Positions 17,122 through 26,828 are shown, numbered from the stretch's first letter. The stretch: 64,000 nt of DNA from Streptomyces uncialis (GCF_001905345.1 NZ_LFBV01000007.1:310001-374000); one strand, 5' to 3'. Notes: a model not told the origin generated them from the sequence alone. Translations and numbers: made by a program.

Positions 17122-17766
17122 ATGGCTCAGCTGCTGAGGGTCCAGAACTTCAATGTCTCGCTCGACGGGATCGGTGCCGGTGAGGACCAGACCCTGGAGA
17201 GGCCGTTCGGGCATGTCGACCCCGAGAGGATGTTCGCCTGGGCCGGTGCCACGGCGAGCTGGCCCATGCGTACCGAACCCGGGGGGAGCCGGGGCCTGGA
17301 CGACTACTTCACCCGGGACTACGGCCGCGACATCGGCGCCGAGATCATGGGCCGCAACAAGTTCGGCCCCCAGCGCGGACCCTGGGAGAATCACGAGTGG
17401 CAGGGCTGGTGGGGTGACGAGCCGCCGTTCCGCACCCCGGTGTTCGTCATGACCCACCACAAGCGTCCTTCGTTCACCCTGTCCGACACCACGTTCCACT
17501 TCACCGACGGCGACCCGGCCACCGTCCTGGAGCAGGCCCGGCAGGCGGCGGAGGGCAAGGACGTGCGACTCGGCGGCGGTGCCACCACCATCCGGCAGTT
17601 CCTCGACGCCGACCTGGTCGACACCCTGCATGTGGTGGTCTCACCGGTGAAGCTCGGGTCCGGGGTACGGCTCTGGGAGTCCCCCGACGAACTGCTCGAC
17701 CGGTTCCACCTGGAGGCCGTTCCCAGCCCGAACGGGGTGACCCACCACCTGTTCTGGAGGAAGTGA
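17122..17766 (+). CDS. Dihydrofolate reductase-like (RibD C-terminal fold) protein
   Basis: A 214-residue member of the dihydrofolate-reductase family close to RibD_C. Signs are LRVQNFNVSLDGIGAG at the start, the FVMTHHKRPSF strand, the NADPH loop VRLGGGATTIRQFLDADLVD and HVVVSPVKLGSG. AGGAGG lies eight bases before the ATG. Members are common single-gene accessory reductases in Streptomyces; the substrate is not known. Downstream, 17767-18024 has no gene I can support. Confidence 0.88.
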   Translation: MAQLLRVQNFNVSLDGIGAGEDQTLERPFGHVDPERMFAWAGATASWPMRTEPGGSRGLDDYFTRDYGRDIGAEIMGRNKFGPQRGPWENHEWQGWWGDEPPFRTPVFVMTHHKRPSFTLSDTTFHFTDGDPATVLEQARQAAEGKDVRLGGGATTIRQFLDADLVDTLHVVVSPVKLGSGVRLWESPDELLDRFHLEAVPSPNGVTHHLFWRK

Positions 17767-18024
17767 CCGCCCCGCGGGACCGGCTCCGGCCTCCCTGGGC
17801 CGCCATGAGACGAACCGTCGAGTCGTGTGCCCCGGGCGGACGTGCGGACATGTGCGGGGCCGGGGCCGTACCGCCGGTCACCGCGGCGGAGAGACCCGGA
17901 GCGGGGGCGAGCCGCCGCCCCCCCCGGGGGAGTGCGGGTGTCGGCGGCCGGCGGACCGGCTGCCCGAGTCGGACACCGCCGACGCCCGCAGCCACGAGGG
18001 GAACCGGCCACGCGGGGGCACCGG

Positions 18025-18783
18025 CTACGCGTCACGTACGCGCAGCAGCAGGCCGCCGGTCACCAAGGCGGCGGCGGCCCACCCGGCGGTGACGCCCAGA
18101 CCGGCCCAGGGACTCAGGGGCAGGCTGCCGAGATCGGTGGTGGCCTGGATGGCGAGCCCGGCGCTCGTCGGGCTGATCTGCTGGAGCAGCCGCTGCCAGT
18201 ACGGGTCGCCGATCGTCTGCGAGACGATCGGGACGATGTACAGCAGGCCGAGAACGACGCCGACGCTGGTGGCGGAGTCCCGCACCGCGGTCGCGACACC
18301 GAGGCTCAGAAGGCCGATCAGGACGAGGTAGAGGACCGTCCCGAGGACCGCGCGCAGCGTCGGCCCGTCGGACAGGGACAGTGCCCGGTCCCCGACGTCC
18401 GGCAGGAGAAGGCGCCCGGCGAGCACCGACCCGAGGACGGCGGCCGTCCCGCCGACGGACACGACACCGGTGAGGACCACGGCCTTGGCCGCGAGGACGG
18501 TCGCTCGCCTCGGCACCGCCGTCAGGGTGGTGCCGATCATGCCCGATCCGTACTCGCCGCTGATGACCAGCACGGCCAGGACGGCGACCAGCGCCTGGCC
18601 GAGGTGAACCCCCATGAGACCGACCCTGACCGTGTCGCCGCCGCAACCGTCGGCCGTGCAGTCGACCACGGAGATCGCCCCTGCGCCCAGGGCCGTCGTC
18701 GCCACGACGGTACCGATCAGCAGCCACAGCGGGCCGGGGACGGTCCGCGTCTTCGTCCATTCCGCGTGCAGGGCCGGCCTCAC
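18025..18783 (-). CDS. ABC-2 type transporter permease
   Basis: A 252-residue integral membrane protein with six predicted helices. The start HAEWTKTRTV is the typical N-terminus of actinobacterial ABC-2 permeases, followed by ISGEYGSGMIGTTLTAVPRR, a diagnostic loop. GTG start overlapping the previous stop (GTGA). With the two upstream genes it forms an ABC exporter of unknown substrate, divergent from a two-component system. Confidence 0.9.
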   Translation of the reverse strand: MRPALHAEWTKTRTVPGPLWLLIGTVVATTALGAGAISVVDCTADGCGGDTVRVGLMGVHLGQALVAVLAVLVISGEYGSGMIGTTLTAVPRRATVLAAKAVVLTGVVSVGGTAAVLGSVLAGRLLLPDVGDRALSLSDGPTLRAVLGTVLYLVLIGLLSLGVATAVRDSATSVGVVLGLLYIVPIVSQTIGDPYWQRLLQQISPTSAGLAIQATTDLGSLPLSPWAGLGVTAGWAAAALVTGGLLLRVRDA

Positions 18784-20312
18784 GCGTCCCTCCGGCGGAG
18801 CAGGACGGCGGCCACGACCAGGCCCGCCACCGCGTAGCCGGCCGGCACGGCCAACCCGGCCCAGGGCGCGAGCGGATAGTAGCCGTGATACGGCGTGTAA
18901 TGACTCGCGACGTGCTCGTACCGCACCAGTGTCTGCTGGACGGCGAAGCCCGCCGCCGGAGTCACCCTGGCCAGCTGGTCCGCCACCCCCGCGGGCATGA
19001 ACGGGACGGCGGTCAGGAGGTAGGGCACCACGATGACGACGACGGCGGTGGTGACCGCGGCGGCGCTGTGCCGCAGGACGGCGCCGAGGGCGAGCGCGAG
19101 GACCGAGGCGGCCGCGAGCAGCGCCGCGGTCCCGAACGCCACACGTATGCCGGTCGAGGACGCCACCGGGAAGAGGTACACGCCGTTGGCCCGGGCCAGC
19201 CGCTCCCCGAGCGGAACCGCGAGGAGCGCTCCCGCCAGTCCGGCGACGAAGGTGACACCTCCCAGCACGACCGCCTTGGCCACCAGCACCCGGGAACGCC
19301 TCGGGTCGGCCGCCAGGGTGAGGTGGATCATGTGGGTCCGGTACTCCGAGGTGATGAACAGCGCCCCCACGACGATCACCGCGATCAGCGCGCCGAACGT
19401 GCCCGTGAGGATGTCCCGGAGTGTGCCGCCGGTCGGCAGGGACTCGCGGACGGCGGGCGCGATGTCGCCCGCGCCGGTCACCGTGATCCGGCCGCCGGAC
19501 CGGGTGAACGACCCCGACCCGTCGTCCGGATATCCGGCGAAGGTGGGTGATCCGGCTCCCAGTTGCTCACCGCTCCACCCACCACCGGTGGTCCGCTCCC
19601 CCCGGAGCCGGAGGTCCGTGAACACGGCCGTCGACACACTGCCCGTCGTACCCAGTCCCTCGACGGCGGGCGGGGAGGCGACGAAGAGCCCCACCCGCAC
19701 GGTCGATCCGAGCCCGCTCACCCGCGCGGTACCCACCTCGGTCCAGTGCCTGCCGTCGCTGGAGGCGTAGCCGGTGACCTCGGTGCCCGAGCGGTCCAGC
19801 CGCAGCCATCGGGGGGACCCGGCGGAGACCGGCCCGGGGGGCCCGGCCGTGTCGTTGACGTAGTCGTCCTGCATCCGCACGCCGTGCTTGCCGGTGACCA
19901 TCACCGCCGCGTAGGACGACCCCTGACGGGTGCTCTCCTTGACGATCAGCCCGGCCTTCGCCCACGGCACCACGCCGGGCCGCAGATCCCCGGGCCCCTT
20001 GGGCACATTGCTCCTGAGCGCGGAGACGGCGACGGTGACACTGCCGTCCCCGGTCAGCGGCTTGTGCACGAGGAAATAGCTGTCGGTCACCGGTTCCCCG
20101 CCCGGTCCGACCGGGACGGGCGGCGCGCCCTTCTGATCGCTGCTCGCCCCGGCGAGCAGGGCGACCAGCACCATCAGCAGCGCCGCCACCCCCATACCGG
20201 TCACCCAGCTCCTGACGGTGCGGAACTTCGTCCACTCCGCGCGCAGCAACGGCAGGAATCCGCCCCGCCCGCTCCTTCGGCCGGCCGCGCGGGGACTCGT
20301 CGTCGCGGTCAC
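18780..20312 (-). CDS. ABC-2 permease with large extracytoplasmic beta-sandwich insert
   Basis: A 510-residue permease. Helix 1 (about 35-55) follows LLRAEWTKFRTVRSW; then about 230 residues lie outside the membrane before the remaining five helices start near 290 (GALIAVIVVGALFITSEY). The insert contains GLIVKESTRQGSSYAAVMVT, SPRWLRLDRSGTEVTGYASS and GRHWTEVGTARV, resembling DUF1349/laminin-G-like sandwiches. The membrane part includes TSEYRTHMIHLTLAADPRRS, typical of ABC-2 permeases. GTG start overlapping the ATPase stop. The insert may bind a ligand or cell-wall component. Confidence 0.88.
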   Translation of the reverse strand: MTATTSPRAAGRRSGRGGFLPLLRAEWTKFRTVRSWVTGMGVAALLMVLVALLAGASSDQKGAPPVPVGPGGEPVTDSYFLVHKPLTGDGSVTVAVSALRSNVPKGPGDLRPGVVPWAKAGLIVKESTRQGSSYAAVMVTGKHGVRMQDDYVNDTAGPPGPVSAGSPRWLRLDRSGTEVTGYASSDGRHWTEVGTARVSGLGSTVRVGLFVASPPAVEGLGTTGSVSTAVFTDLRLRGERTTGGGWSGEQLGAGSPTFAGYPDDGSGSFTRSGGRITVTGAGDIAPAVRESLPTGGTLRDILTGTFGALIAVIVVGALFITSEYRTHMIHLTLAADPRRSRVLVAKAVVLGGVTFVAGLAGALLAVPLGERLARANGVYLFPVASSTGIRVAFGTAALLAAASVLALALGAVLRHSAAAVTTAVVVIVVPYLLTAVPFMPAGVADQLARVTPAAGFAVQQTLVRYEHVASHYTPYHGYYPLAPWAGLAVPAGYAVAGLVVAAVLLRRRDA

Positions 20313-21244
20313 CGTGCGCCCTCCGGCCGGGCGGCGGCGCGGAACTCGACCGCGTCGCGCATGAGCTCCAGATAGGCCTCTTCGAGGGTCGCCCGATGCG
20401 CCGACACCTCGGAGAACGGCACCGCGGCCCGATTCAGCAGCGTCACGACGAGGTCCGGGGCGAGACCGGAGACGGTGACCGTGCCGTGCCCGTCGGCCGC
20501 CACGGTGGCCCCCGCCCCGGCGAGCACCCGCATCGTGTCCCGCGGGGCGGAGGTGCGCACGGCGACCCGGCTCCCGGACGCCGCCCCGATGAGGTCGGCC
20601 ACACCGGTGTCGGCGATGACCTTGCCGCGCCCGACCGCGACCAACTGGTCGGCGGTGCCCTGCAACTCGCCCATCAGATGGCTGGACACCAGGACGGAGC
20701 GCCCTTGGGCGGCCAGCGCGCGCAGGAAGCCGCGCATCCAGATGATGCCGTCGGGGTCCATGCCGTTGAACGGTTCGTCGAGCATGACGACCGGCGGGTC
20801 CCCGAGCAGGGCCGCGGCGATCCCGAGCCGCTGGCGCATGCCGAGCGAGTAGCCCCCGGCCGCGCGCCGGGCCACCGAGGTCAGGCCGACCTGTTCGATC
20901 GTCCCGTCCACCCGCCGCGCGGCCAGTCCCTGCGAATGCGCCAGCCAGAGCAGGTGGTCACGGGCACTCCGCCCGGGGTGCGGCGCCGCCGCGTCGAGCA
21001 GCGAACCGATGTGGCGGAACGGAAAGCGAAGGTCGCGGTACGGCTTCCCCGCGACGAGCGCGGTGCCCTCGGCGACCGCGTCGAGACCCAGGATCACCCG
21101 CATCGTGGTGGACTTCCCGGCGCCGTTCGGCCCCACGAAGCCGGTCACCACACCCGGACGGACCGCGAAGGACATACCGTCGAGGGCCAGGGTGGCCCCG
21201 TAGCGCTTGCGCAGCCCGGCGACGACGATCCCTGGGGCGCTCAT
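20309..21244 (-). CDS. ABC transporter ATP-binding protein
   Basis: A 311-residue ATPase for the two ABC-2 permeases downstream. Walker [10 protein letters not shown] at about 37-45, signature YSLGMRQRLGIAAAL, Walker B PPVVMLDEPFNGMD, H-loop SSHLM. The C-terminal 90 residues are the usual ABC-2 accessory domain. The ATG at 21244 was chosen because the preceding in-frame stretch has no homology. Being divergent from a response regulator, this looks like a BceAB/DrrAB-like stress or peptide exporter controlled by the adjacent two-component system. Confidence 0.92.
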   Translation of the reverse strand: MSAPGIVVAGLRKRYGATLALDGMSFAVRPGVVTGFVGPNGAGKSTTMRVILGLDAVAEGTALVAGKPYRDLRFPFRHIGSLLDAAAPHPGRSARDHLLWLAHSQGLAARRVDGTIEQVGLTSVARRAAGGYSLGMRQRLGIAAALLGDPPVVMLDEPFNGMDPDGIIWMRGFLRALAAQGRSVLVSSHLMGELQGTADQLVAVGRGKVIADTGVADLIGAASGSRVAVRTSAPRDTMRVLAGAGATVAADGHGTVTVSGLAPDLVVTLLNRAAVPFSEVSAHRATLEEAYLELMRDAVEFRAAARPEGAR

Positions 21245-21416
21245 CGCGGCGACCTCGGAAGAGGAAATGGATTCATGCCGACGGTTGTACGCGGCACGAG
21301 GTTCCGGGCCGGTCGCGGCCGCCGCGACCGGGCTGAGACCTGGGGTCTGGCATCGTTGACGGCATGACACCCCGACCCGGCCGCCCCGTCCGCGCGACGA
21401 CCGGCGGTGAACGGCG

Positions 21417-22079
21417 GTGAGGGTCCTCGTCGTCGAGGACTTCGAGGTCCTCGCCCGCTCGATCGGAACCGGACTGCGGCGCGAGGGCATGGCGGTCGAT
21501 GTCGTCCTGGACGGGACCGCCGCCCTCGACCGACTGGCCGTCACCCGCTACGAGGTGGTCGTCCTCGACCGCGACCTGCCCGGCGTCCACGGGGACGAGA
21601 TATGCCGACGGCTCGCCGCCGGCCGCTCCGACCCCCGGGTGCTGATGCTGACCGCGGCCGACACGATCGAGGACCGCGTCGACGGGCTCGGTCTCGGCGC
21701 GGACGACTACCTGCCCAAGCCCTTCGCCTTCGCCGAACTGGTCGCCCGCGTACGGGCCCTGGCCCGCCGGGCCAACCCGCCGCTTCCGCCCACCCTCTCC
21801 TGCGGGGACATCACCCTGGACCCGGCCCGCAGGGCGGCGTTCCGCGCCGGCCGGCGTCTGGAGCTCAGCCCGAAGGAGTTCGCGCTCCTGGAATGCCTGC
21901 TGGGCTCACCCGGCCTGGTCCTGCCCACCGAGGAACTGCTGGAACGGGTCTGGGACGAAGCGGCCGACCCCTTCACCTCCGCGGTCAAGCACACGATGCA
22001 CCGGCTGCGGGCCAAACTCGGCGACCCGCCGGTGATCCGGACCATCCGCGAAGGCGGCTACCGGATCGGACCGGCATGA
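21417..22079 (+). CDS. OmpR-family response regulator
   Basis: A 220-residue two-domain regulator. The receiver domain has the acidic pair E7/D8, phosphorylatable D51, T79 and K101 (LPKPF). The C-terminal winged helix ends with the OmpR signature VIRTIREGGYRIGPA. GTG start; its stop overlaps the kinase ATG (ATGA). It probably regulates the divergent ABC exporter. The 172 bases between hold no other gene. Confidence 0.93.
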   Translation: MRVLVVEDFEVLARSIGTGLRREGMAVDVVLDGTAALDRLAVTRYEVVVLDRDLPGVHGDEICRRLAAGRSDPRVLMLTAADTIEDRVDGLGLGADDYLPKPFAFAELVARVRALARRANPPLPPTLSCGDITLDPARRAAFRAGRRLELSPKEFALLECLLGSPGLVLPTEELLERVWDEAADPFTSAVKHTMHRLRAKLGDPPVIRTIREGGYRIGPA

Positions 22080-23227
22080 CCGGCCCCCGGCCCCTGCCCG
22101 GACGGTCCTTGCGGACCCGGCTCGCCCTCTTCTACGCCGCGGGCGTCTTCCTCGCCGGGGTCGTGGTCCTCGCCGTCGTCACCCTGCCCCTGGTCGGCAT
22201 CCAGTCGACCGTTCCCGCCCACCGCCCAGGGCCCAGCACGATCACCGGAACCGGGCACGGCATCGGACCGCACCAGCTCCTCACCGGCTCCGCCGTCGCC
22301 CTCGCCGTCCTCGTCCCCGTCGCCCTCGTCACCGGCTGGTTCGTCGCCGGCCGCTTCCTCGCCCCGCTGCGGGCCATCACCGCCACCGCCCGGGCCATCT
22401 CCGCCGGAAACCTCCACCAGCGACTCGGCCTCGGTGAACCCGCCGACGAACTGACCGAACTGGGCGGCATCCTCGACGACCTCTTCGCCCGCCTCCAAGC
22501 CTCCTTCGACGCCCACCGGCACTTCGTCGCCAACGCCTCCCACGAGCTGCGCACCCCGCTCGCCGGTCTGCGTACCCTCCTCGAAGTGGCCCTCGCCGAC
22601 CCGGACGCCGACGCCGGGACCCTGCGCTCGGCCTGCGAGGACGCCCTCGCCCTCGGCGGACACCAGGAGCGGCTCGTCCAAGCGCTGCTCGCCCTGGCGA
22701 CCAGCGAGCGCGGAGTCACCCGCCGCGACACCCTCGACCTCGCCCACATCGCCCGACGGGTGCTCACCTCCCGCCTCGACCGGGCGACGGAGAAGGGCAT
22801 CGATCTCGCCGAAGACCTGACGCCCGCGGTGACGACCGGGGACCCGCGACTGGTCGAGAGCCTTGTCGCCAACCTCGTCGAGAACGCGATCCGCCACAAC
22901 CACCCGGACGGGCATGTGCGGATCACCACCCGGACCTCCGGCACCGGGGCGGCCCTGACGATCACCAACAGCGGGCCCGTCGTCCCCGGCGACCAGCTGG
23001 AGCGTCTTTTCCAGCCCTTCCAGAGGCTGGTGCCCGACCGCGACAGCCGCCACGACGGCTACGGCCTCGGCCTCGCCATCGTCAACGCCGTCACCCGGGC
23101 CCACCACGCCACCCTCACCACCAGCGCACCCCCCGAAGGCGGCCTCGCCATCACCGTACGGTTCGCACACCCGCCCCACCCGCACTCCCCGCACCAGCGG
23201 GAGGAACACGCGGAGCTCACGCCCTGA
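22076..23227 (+). CDS. Sensor histidine kinase
   Basis: A 383-residue membrane kinase. Two membrane helices (about 14-42 and 68-92) bracket a short outside loop of about 25 residues, then HAMP (RFLAPLRAITATARAISAGN), the H-box VANASHELRTPLAG with H156, N-box NLVENAIRHN and G-box DGYGLGLAIV. The very small sensor loop suggests intramembrane sensing, or signalling through the neighbouring ABC transporter as in Bce-type systems. Translationally coupled to the response regulator. Confidence 0.93.
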   Translation: MTGPRPLPGRSLRTRLALFYAAGVFLAGVVVLAVVTLPLVGIQSTVPAHRPGPSTITGTGHGIGPHQLLTGSAVALAVLVPVALVTGWFVAGRFLAPLRAITATARAISAGNLHQRLGLGEPADELTELGGILDDLFARLQASFDAHRHFVANASHELRTPLAGLRTLLEVALADPDADAGTLRSACEDALALGGHQERLVQALLALATSERGVTRRDTLDLAHIARRVLTSRLDRATEKGIDLAEDLTPAVTTGDPRLVESLVANLVENAIRHNHPDGHVRITTRTSGTGAALTITNSGPVVPGDQLERLFQPFQRLVPDRDSRHDGYGLGLAIVNAVTRAHHATLTTSAPPEGGLAITVRFAHPPHPHSPHQREEHAELTP

Positions 23228-23401
23228 ACGCATCTTCAGGCCGGGGCGGGGCGGCGGCCTGGACGCACACCTGCGGCAGCCGGGAGGAGCCGGGGCGCGG
23301 GGATGCCGCATTGTTTTTGAACCCGGGTGGCCGTGAAGCGGTGAGTTCCGGCCGGGACATCGGTCCTCACTACGGCACTGTGGCCGAGTGAAGGAGCGAA
23401 C

Positions 23402-24028
23402 ATGACGAATGCAGTCTGGACGATGGTGCACACGGAGCGCGCGGCGCTGATCCAGGACCTCGCGGGCCTCGATGACGCACAGTGGGAGGTGCCGTCCTTG
23501 TGCGCGGGGTGGACCGTGCACGATGTCGTCGCCCATCTGATCGACACGGCCAGGACCACGCGTCTGGGTTTCGTGGCCGGGATGGTCCGGGCGCGCTTCG
23601 ACTTCGACCTCCAGAACGCACGCGGTGTGGAGCGCGAGCGGGGTACGTCGGCGCGGGAGACGCTGGAGCGGCTTCGCCAGGTCGCTCCGCGGACATCGAC
23701 GCCTCCGGCACCTCTCGACAGCCGGCTTGTCGAGGAGGTCGTCCACGGCGAGGACATCCGCCGGCCGCTGGGGCTGGTGCGCTCGTATCCGCGGGACGCC
23801 GTGGAGAGATCGCTCCGTCTGCAATTGCGCACCTCGGCGTCGTTCGGCGGAGCCAAGGAACTCCTGGACCGCGTCCACCTGACGGCGACCGACACCGACC
23901 TGTCGCTGGGAAACGGCCCGGAGGTCACCGGAACCGCGCTCTCCCTGCTGCTGGCCGTCTCAGGCCGAAAGGCCGCCCTGGCCGACCTCGACGGACCGGG
24001 GGTCCCCGAACTGGCGGCGGCCCGATGA
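23402..24028 (+). CDS. Maleylpyruvate isomerase/DinB-fold (TIGR03083-type) protein
   Basis: A 208-residue protein of the mycothiol-dependent maleylpyruvate isomerase N-terminal (DinB-like four-helix) family: VHTERAALIQDLAGLDDAQW, then SLCAGWTVHDVVAHLID with the metal-ligand histidine, and a second histidine in EEVVHGEDIRRP. Members bind metal and may use mycothiol, but individual functions are mostly unknown. GAAGGAG lies just upstream of the ATG. Monocistronic. Confidence 0.85.
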   Translation: MTNAVWTMVHTERAALIQDLAGLDDAQWEVPSLCAGWTVHDVVAHLIDTARTTRLGFVAGMVRARFDFDLQNARGVERERGTSARETLERLRQVAPRTSTPPAPLDSRLVEEVVHGEDIRRPLGLVRSYPRDAVERSLRLQLRTSASFGGAKELLDRVHLTATDTDLSLGNGPEVTGTALSLLLAVSGRKAALADLDGPGVPELAAAR

Positions 24029-24133
24029 AACCCGCACCGATGGCGCCTCCGCCCGCCCCTGTGACTGTCAGCCCGCCCGCAAGGGCCGTCGCGGTGCCTG
24101 CGCCCCACAGGCATGATCCGCGCCGTTCCGTCG

Positions 24134-25018
24134 TCAGCCCGAGGCCCGGTCCGCCGCTTCTCGGGTGATGTCGGCGTAGCGGTGGAAGAGGGCCGGGCGG
24201 GTCTCACCCTGGTCGCGTGCGTACAGGGCCGCCCAGCACCGGGCGACGAGTTCCCTGGCCTGGGTGCCGGGCCAGGGCCGGGGCAGGAGTTCGGGCGGCA
24301 GCAGCGGGTCGGGCTCCATCGCGCGGGTGAGTTCGGCGGCCAGCTCCACAGCGATGGTGAGCAGTGCGGACGGGGAGAGTTCGGCGGGGCCGGTGAGCCG
24401 GGCGAGGCGCGGCCGGGCGATCCGGCCGAGAAGGTGGTAACGGTCGGCGATCTCCTGGAGGGGCCACAGCCGACCGGCGAGTTCGGCGGGCCTCCGGGCG
24501 TCGCCCCTGCGCAGGTCCGTCGTGGTGAGCAGGGTGAGTGCGCCGTGGGCGCCGAGGCGGTGAGCGGCTTCCTCGACGTACGGTTCCCAGGCGTTGGCGC
24601 AGACGTACAGCCCGCCCTGGAGCGGGGCGCCACCGAGATGGACGAGCGTCTCGCGTAGGGAGTCCCGGGCGGTGCGCGCCGATTCGGGCACCGCGAAGGC
24701 GGCCAGGTGCCAGACACCGTCCCAGGGCGCGAGCCCGGCGTCCTGCTGGAACGCGTGCCGCAGGAAGTCCGCGTTGGGGGCGAGATCACGCCTGGTGTCC
24801 GTGCTCGCGTACAGCTCCGCCTTGCGGCCTCGGCCGTGGTGGGTGAAGCGGCCTTCGGCCACGAGGCGTTTCACGCACAGCCGTACTTGCTGGTCGCTCA
24901 TGCCCAGGGTGTTGGCGACGGTGTACAGCTCGTCCGCGCCGACGGTGCCGTCCTCGCGGATCAGCGCGTGGACGAGCATACGGGTGGGCACCTCGACGCG
25001 GTCGGTCTCGTCGCTCAC
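24134..25018 (-). CDS. PaaX-family transcriptional regulator
   Basis: A 294-residue PaaX-like repressor: N-terminal winged helix (VPTRMLVHALIREDGTVGADE, then MSDQQVRLCVKRLVAEGRF), the central PaaX domain (WDGVWHLAAFAVPESAR) and C-terminal helical domain (CWAALYARDQ). Classical PaaX senses phenylacetyl-CoA, but no paa genes are nearby. It starts where the adjacent acetyltransferase stops (4-base overlap), so the two are one operon. Confidence 0.88.
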   Translation of the reverse strand: MSDETDRVEVPTRMLVHALIREDGTVGADELYTVANTLGMSDQQVRLCVKRLVAEGRFTHHGRGRKAELYASTDTRRDLAPNADFLRHAFQQDAGLAPWDGVWHLAAFAVPESARTARDSLRETLVHLGGAPLQGGLYVCANAWEPYVEEAAHRLGAHGALTLLTTTDLRRGDARRPAELAGRLWPLQEIADRYHLLGRIARPRLARLTGPAELSPSALLTIAVELAAELTRAMEPDPLLPPELLPRPWPGTQARELVARCWAALYARDQGETRPALFHRYADITREAADRASG

Positions 25019-25650
25019 AGTTCTCCCACCTCTGGTGTTCCGACCGGGCGGCGCATGGTGGTCACCGCGCCGAATCCGAGCAGCCTACGCAGGTAGGGCG
25101 TGCGTGCGGTCCGCAGGGCCGTGAAGCCGCGCCGCTCGTACAGGGCCCTGGCGCGCGGGTTGGTGTCGATCACATCCAGTCTGATCTCCCGGCACTCCCG
25201 CTCCGCCGCGACGGCGACCACCTCCTCGATGAGCAGGCTCCCGATGCCGCGACCGCGCATGTCCTGGTCCACGGCGATGCCGTCCATGACGAGTTGACCG
25301 GGGGCCGGGCGGCGTTCGAACAGGGCGAGGACCAGGAGTCGGCGCAGTCCTCGCAGATGCCCGTAGGCCCGCAGCACCGCGCGGGCTGATACCCCGGCGC
25401 GGGCCTGCCCGCCGTGCTGGTAGCCGGCGAGGCCGACGAGCTGCCCGTCGACGAGTGCGCAGACCGTGCGATGGGTGCTCAGGTGCCCGGCGAGCAGGGG
25501 CACCGCCTTGCTCGCCGGGTTCAGGGCGGGGCCGAGCTTGCGGCCGAAGGCGCCCCAGTACAGCTCGGCCGCCCGCCGCTCCGCTCCCGCCGGAATGCCC
25601 CGCCGCACCGTCACCGGTCCGGCCCCCGGGCCTGTCGCGTCCAGTTCCAT
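25015..25650 (-). CDS. GNAT-family acetyltransferase
   Basis: A 211-residue GNAT enzyme. The acetyl-CoA-binding core is seen in LVMDGIAVDQDMRGRGIGSLL (motif A, Q/R-x-x-G-x-G/A) and RLDVIDTNPRARALYERRGF (motif B). The start ATG 25650 has GGAAGGG upstream; an ATG at 25713 is also in frame but would place the N-terminus within the divergent promoter. Overlaps the PaaX regulator downstream. Substrate unknown. Confidence 0.85.
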   Translation of the reverse strand: MELDATGPGAGPVTVRRGIPAGAERRAAELYWGAFGRKLGPALNPASKAVPLLAGHLSTHRTVCALVDGQLVGLAGYQHGGQARAGVSARAVLRAYGHLRGLRRLLVLALFERRPAPGQLVMDGIAVDQDMRGRGIGSLLIEEVVAVAAERECREIRLDVIDTNPRARALYERRGFTALRTARTPYLRRLLGFGAVTTMRRPVGTPEVGEL

Positions 25651-25674
25651 GCCATGCCCTTCCGCCCTGTACAC

Positions 25675-25704
25675 GTGACTCAAATCTATCAGATGCGCTA
25701 CGAT
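25675..25704 (+). promoter_or_regulatory. Candidate promoter of the hydrolase gene
   Basis: GTGACT (25675-25680) and TACGAT (25699-25704) are 18 bp apart and read towards the hydrolase at 25764. They lie in an AT-rich patch between divergent genes. Confidence 0.4.
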
Positions 25705-25763
25705 CGTCTTCATGGTGATAGTTTCTCGGCACCTGGTGAAACCCGAACAGAGGTGGTCGTCCC

Positions 25764-26828
25764 ATGAGTGCGAAGAGCCGGCCCCGACGGCGCGGACTCC
25801 GTATCGCCTCGTGGTCGCTCGTCATGGTCCTGGTCGTGGCCACCGGTCTCGTCGGTGTGGTGCTGTGGCAGCACTCCTACGACATGGGCGAGCGGCGGGT
25901 CACGATCCGCCACAACGGCCACACCCTCCACGGCGTACTGACCCTCCCCAAGGACGGCCGCGAGCGCCACGGCCTGGTCGTGTACGTCCATGGCGACGGC
26001 CCCACCGACGCCACCCACGACGACGGCTACAAGCCCATGTGGGAGGCGAACGCCAAGGCCGGGTACGCGTCCCTGTCCTGGAACAAGCCCGGCGTCGAGG
26101 GCGCACCCGGCAACTGGCTCCACCAGTCCATGGAGGACCGGGCCGACGAGGCGACCGCCGCCATCGCCTGGGCCCGCGCCCGCCCGGACATCGACGGTGA
26201 CCGGATCGGGCTCTGGGGCGCCAGCCAGGCGGGCTGGGTCCTGCCGAAGATCGCCGCGAGGGCGCCGGTGACCTTCGTCATCGCCGTCTCGCCCGCGATC
26301 AACTGGCTCCGGCAAGGCCGCTACAACCTTCTCGCCGAGCTGCGCGCCGACAACGCGTCAGCGGCCCGGATCAAGGCGGAGGTGGCCAAGAGTGACACCA
26401 TCCGCCGGCTGCTGGGACGCCGCGCGACCTTCGAGGAGTACGTCAGGGCGATGGGCGGCGACACGGGCGGCATGACCGCCGATCGCTGGGGCTTCATCTC
26501 CAGGAACCACACCTCGGACGTCACGCGGGACCTCCGCGCCCTGCGCGGCGTACCGGTGCTGTTGACCCTCGCGGGGCATGACATCAACGTGGACATCGCC
26601 GACACGGAACGCGGCTACCGCGAGGTGCTGGAAGCGGAGGGCGCGCTGACGGTCGAGAATTACCCGGACGCGGCGCATTCACTGCTCAAGCAGTCCGTCG
26701 AGCAGTCGGACCTCAAGATCACGCTCACCGCGCTCTTCGCCCCCCGCTCCCTCTTCGCGGACGGATTCCTCGACGGCCAGCGACAGTTCCTCGAAGAGCT
26801 CGGCAGGGTCGGCCGCACCACTCCATGA
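25764..26828 (+). CDS. Membrane-anchored alpha/beta hydrolase
   Basis: A 354-residue serine hydrolase with an uncleaved N-terminal anchor (SWSLVMVLVVATGLVGVVLW at about 17-36), so the catalytic domain should face outwards. Visible features are the oxyanion stretch VVYVHGDGPTDA, nucleophile elbow GASQAGW (Ser about 155), acid in LTLAGHDINVD and catalytic His in YPDAAHSLLK. Resembles the dienelactone hydrolase/BAAT-like acyl hydrolases. Substrate unknown. Confidence 0.87.
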   Translation: MSAKSRPRRRGLRIASWSLVMVLVVATGLVGVVLWQHSYDMGERRVTIRHNGHTLHGVLTLPKDGRERHGLVVYVHGDGPTDATHDDGYKPMWEANAKAGYASLSWNKPGVEGAPGNWLHQSMEDRADEATAAIAWARARPDIDGDRIGLWGASQAGWVLPKIAARAPVTFVIAVSPAINWLRQGRYNLLAELRADNASAARIKAEVAKSDTIRRLLGRRATFEEYVRAMGGDTGGMTADRWGFISRNHTSDVTRDLRALRGVPVLLTLAGHDINVDIADTERGYREVLEAEGALTVENYPDAAHSLLKQSVEQSDLKITLTALFAPRSLFADGFLDGQRQFLEELGRVGRTTP

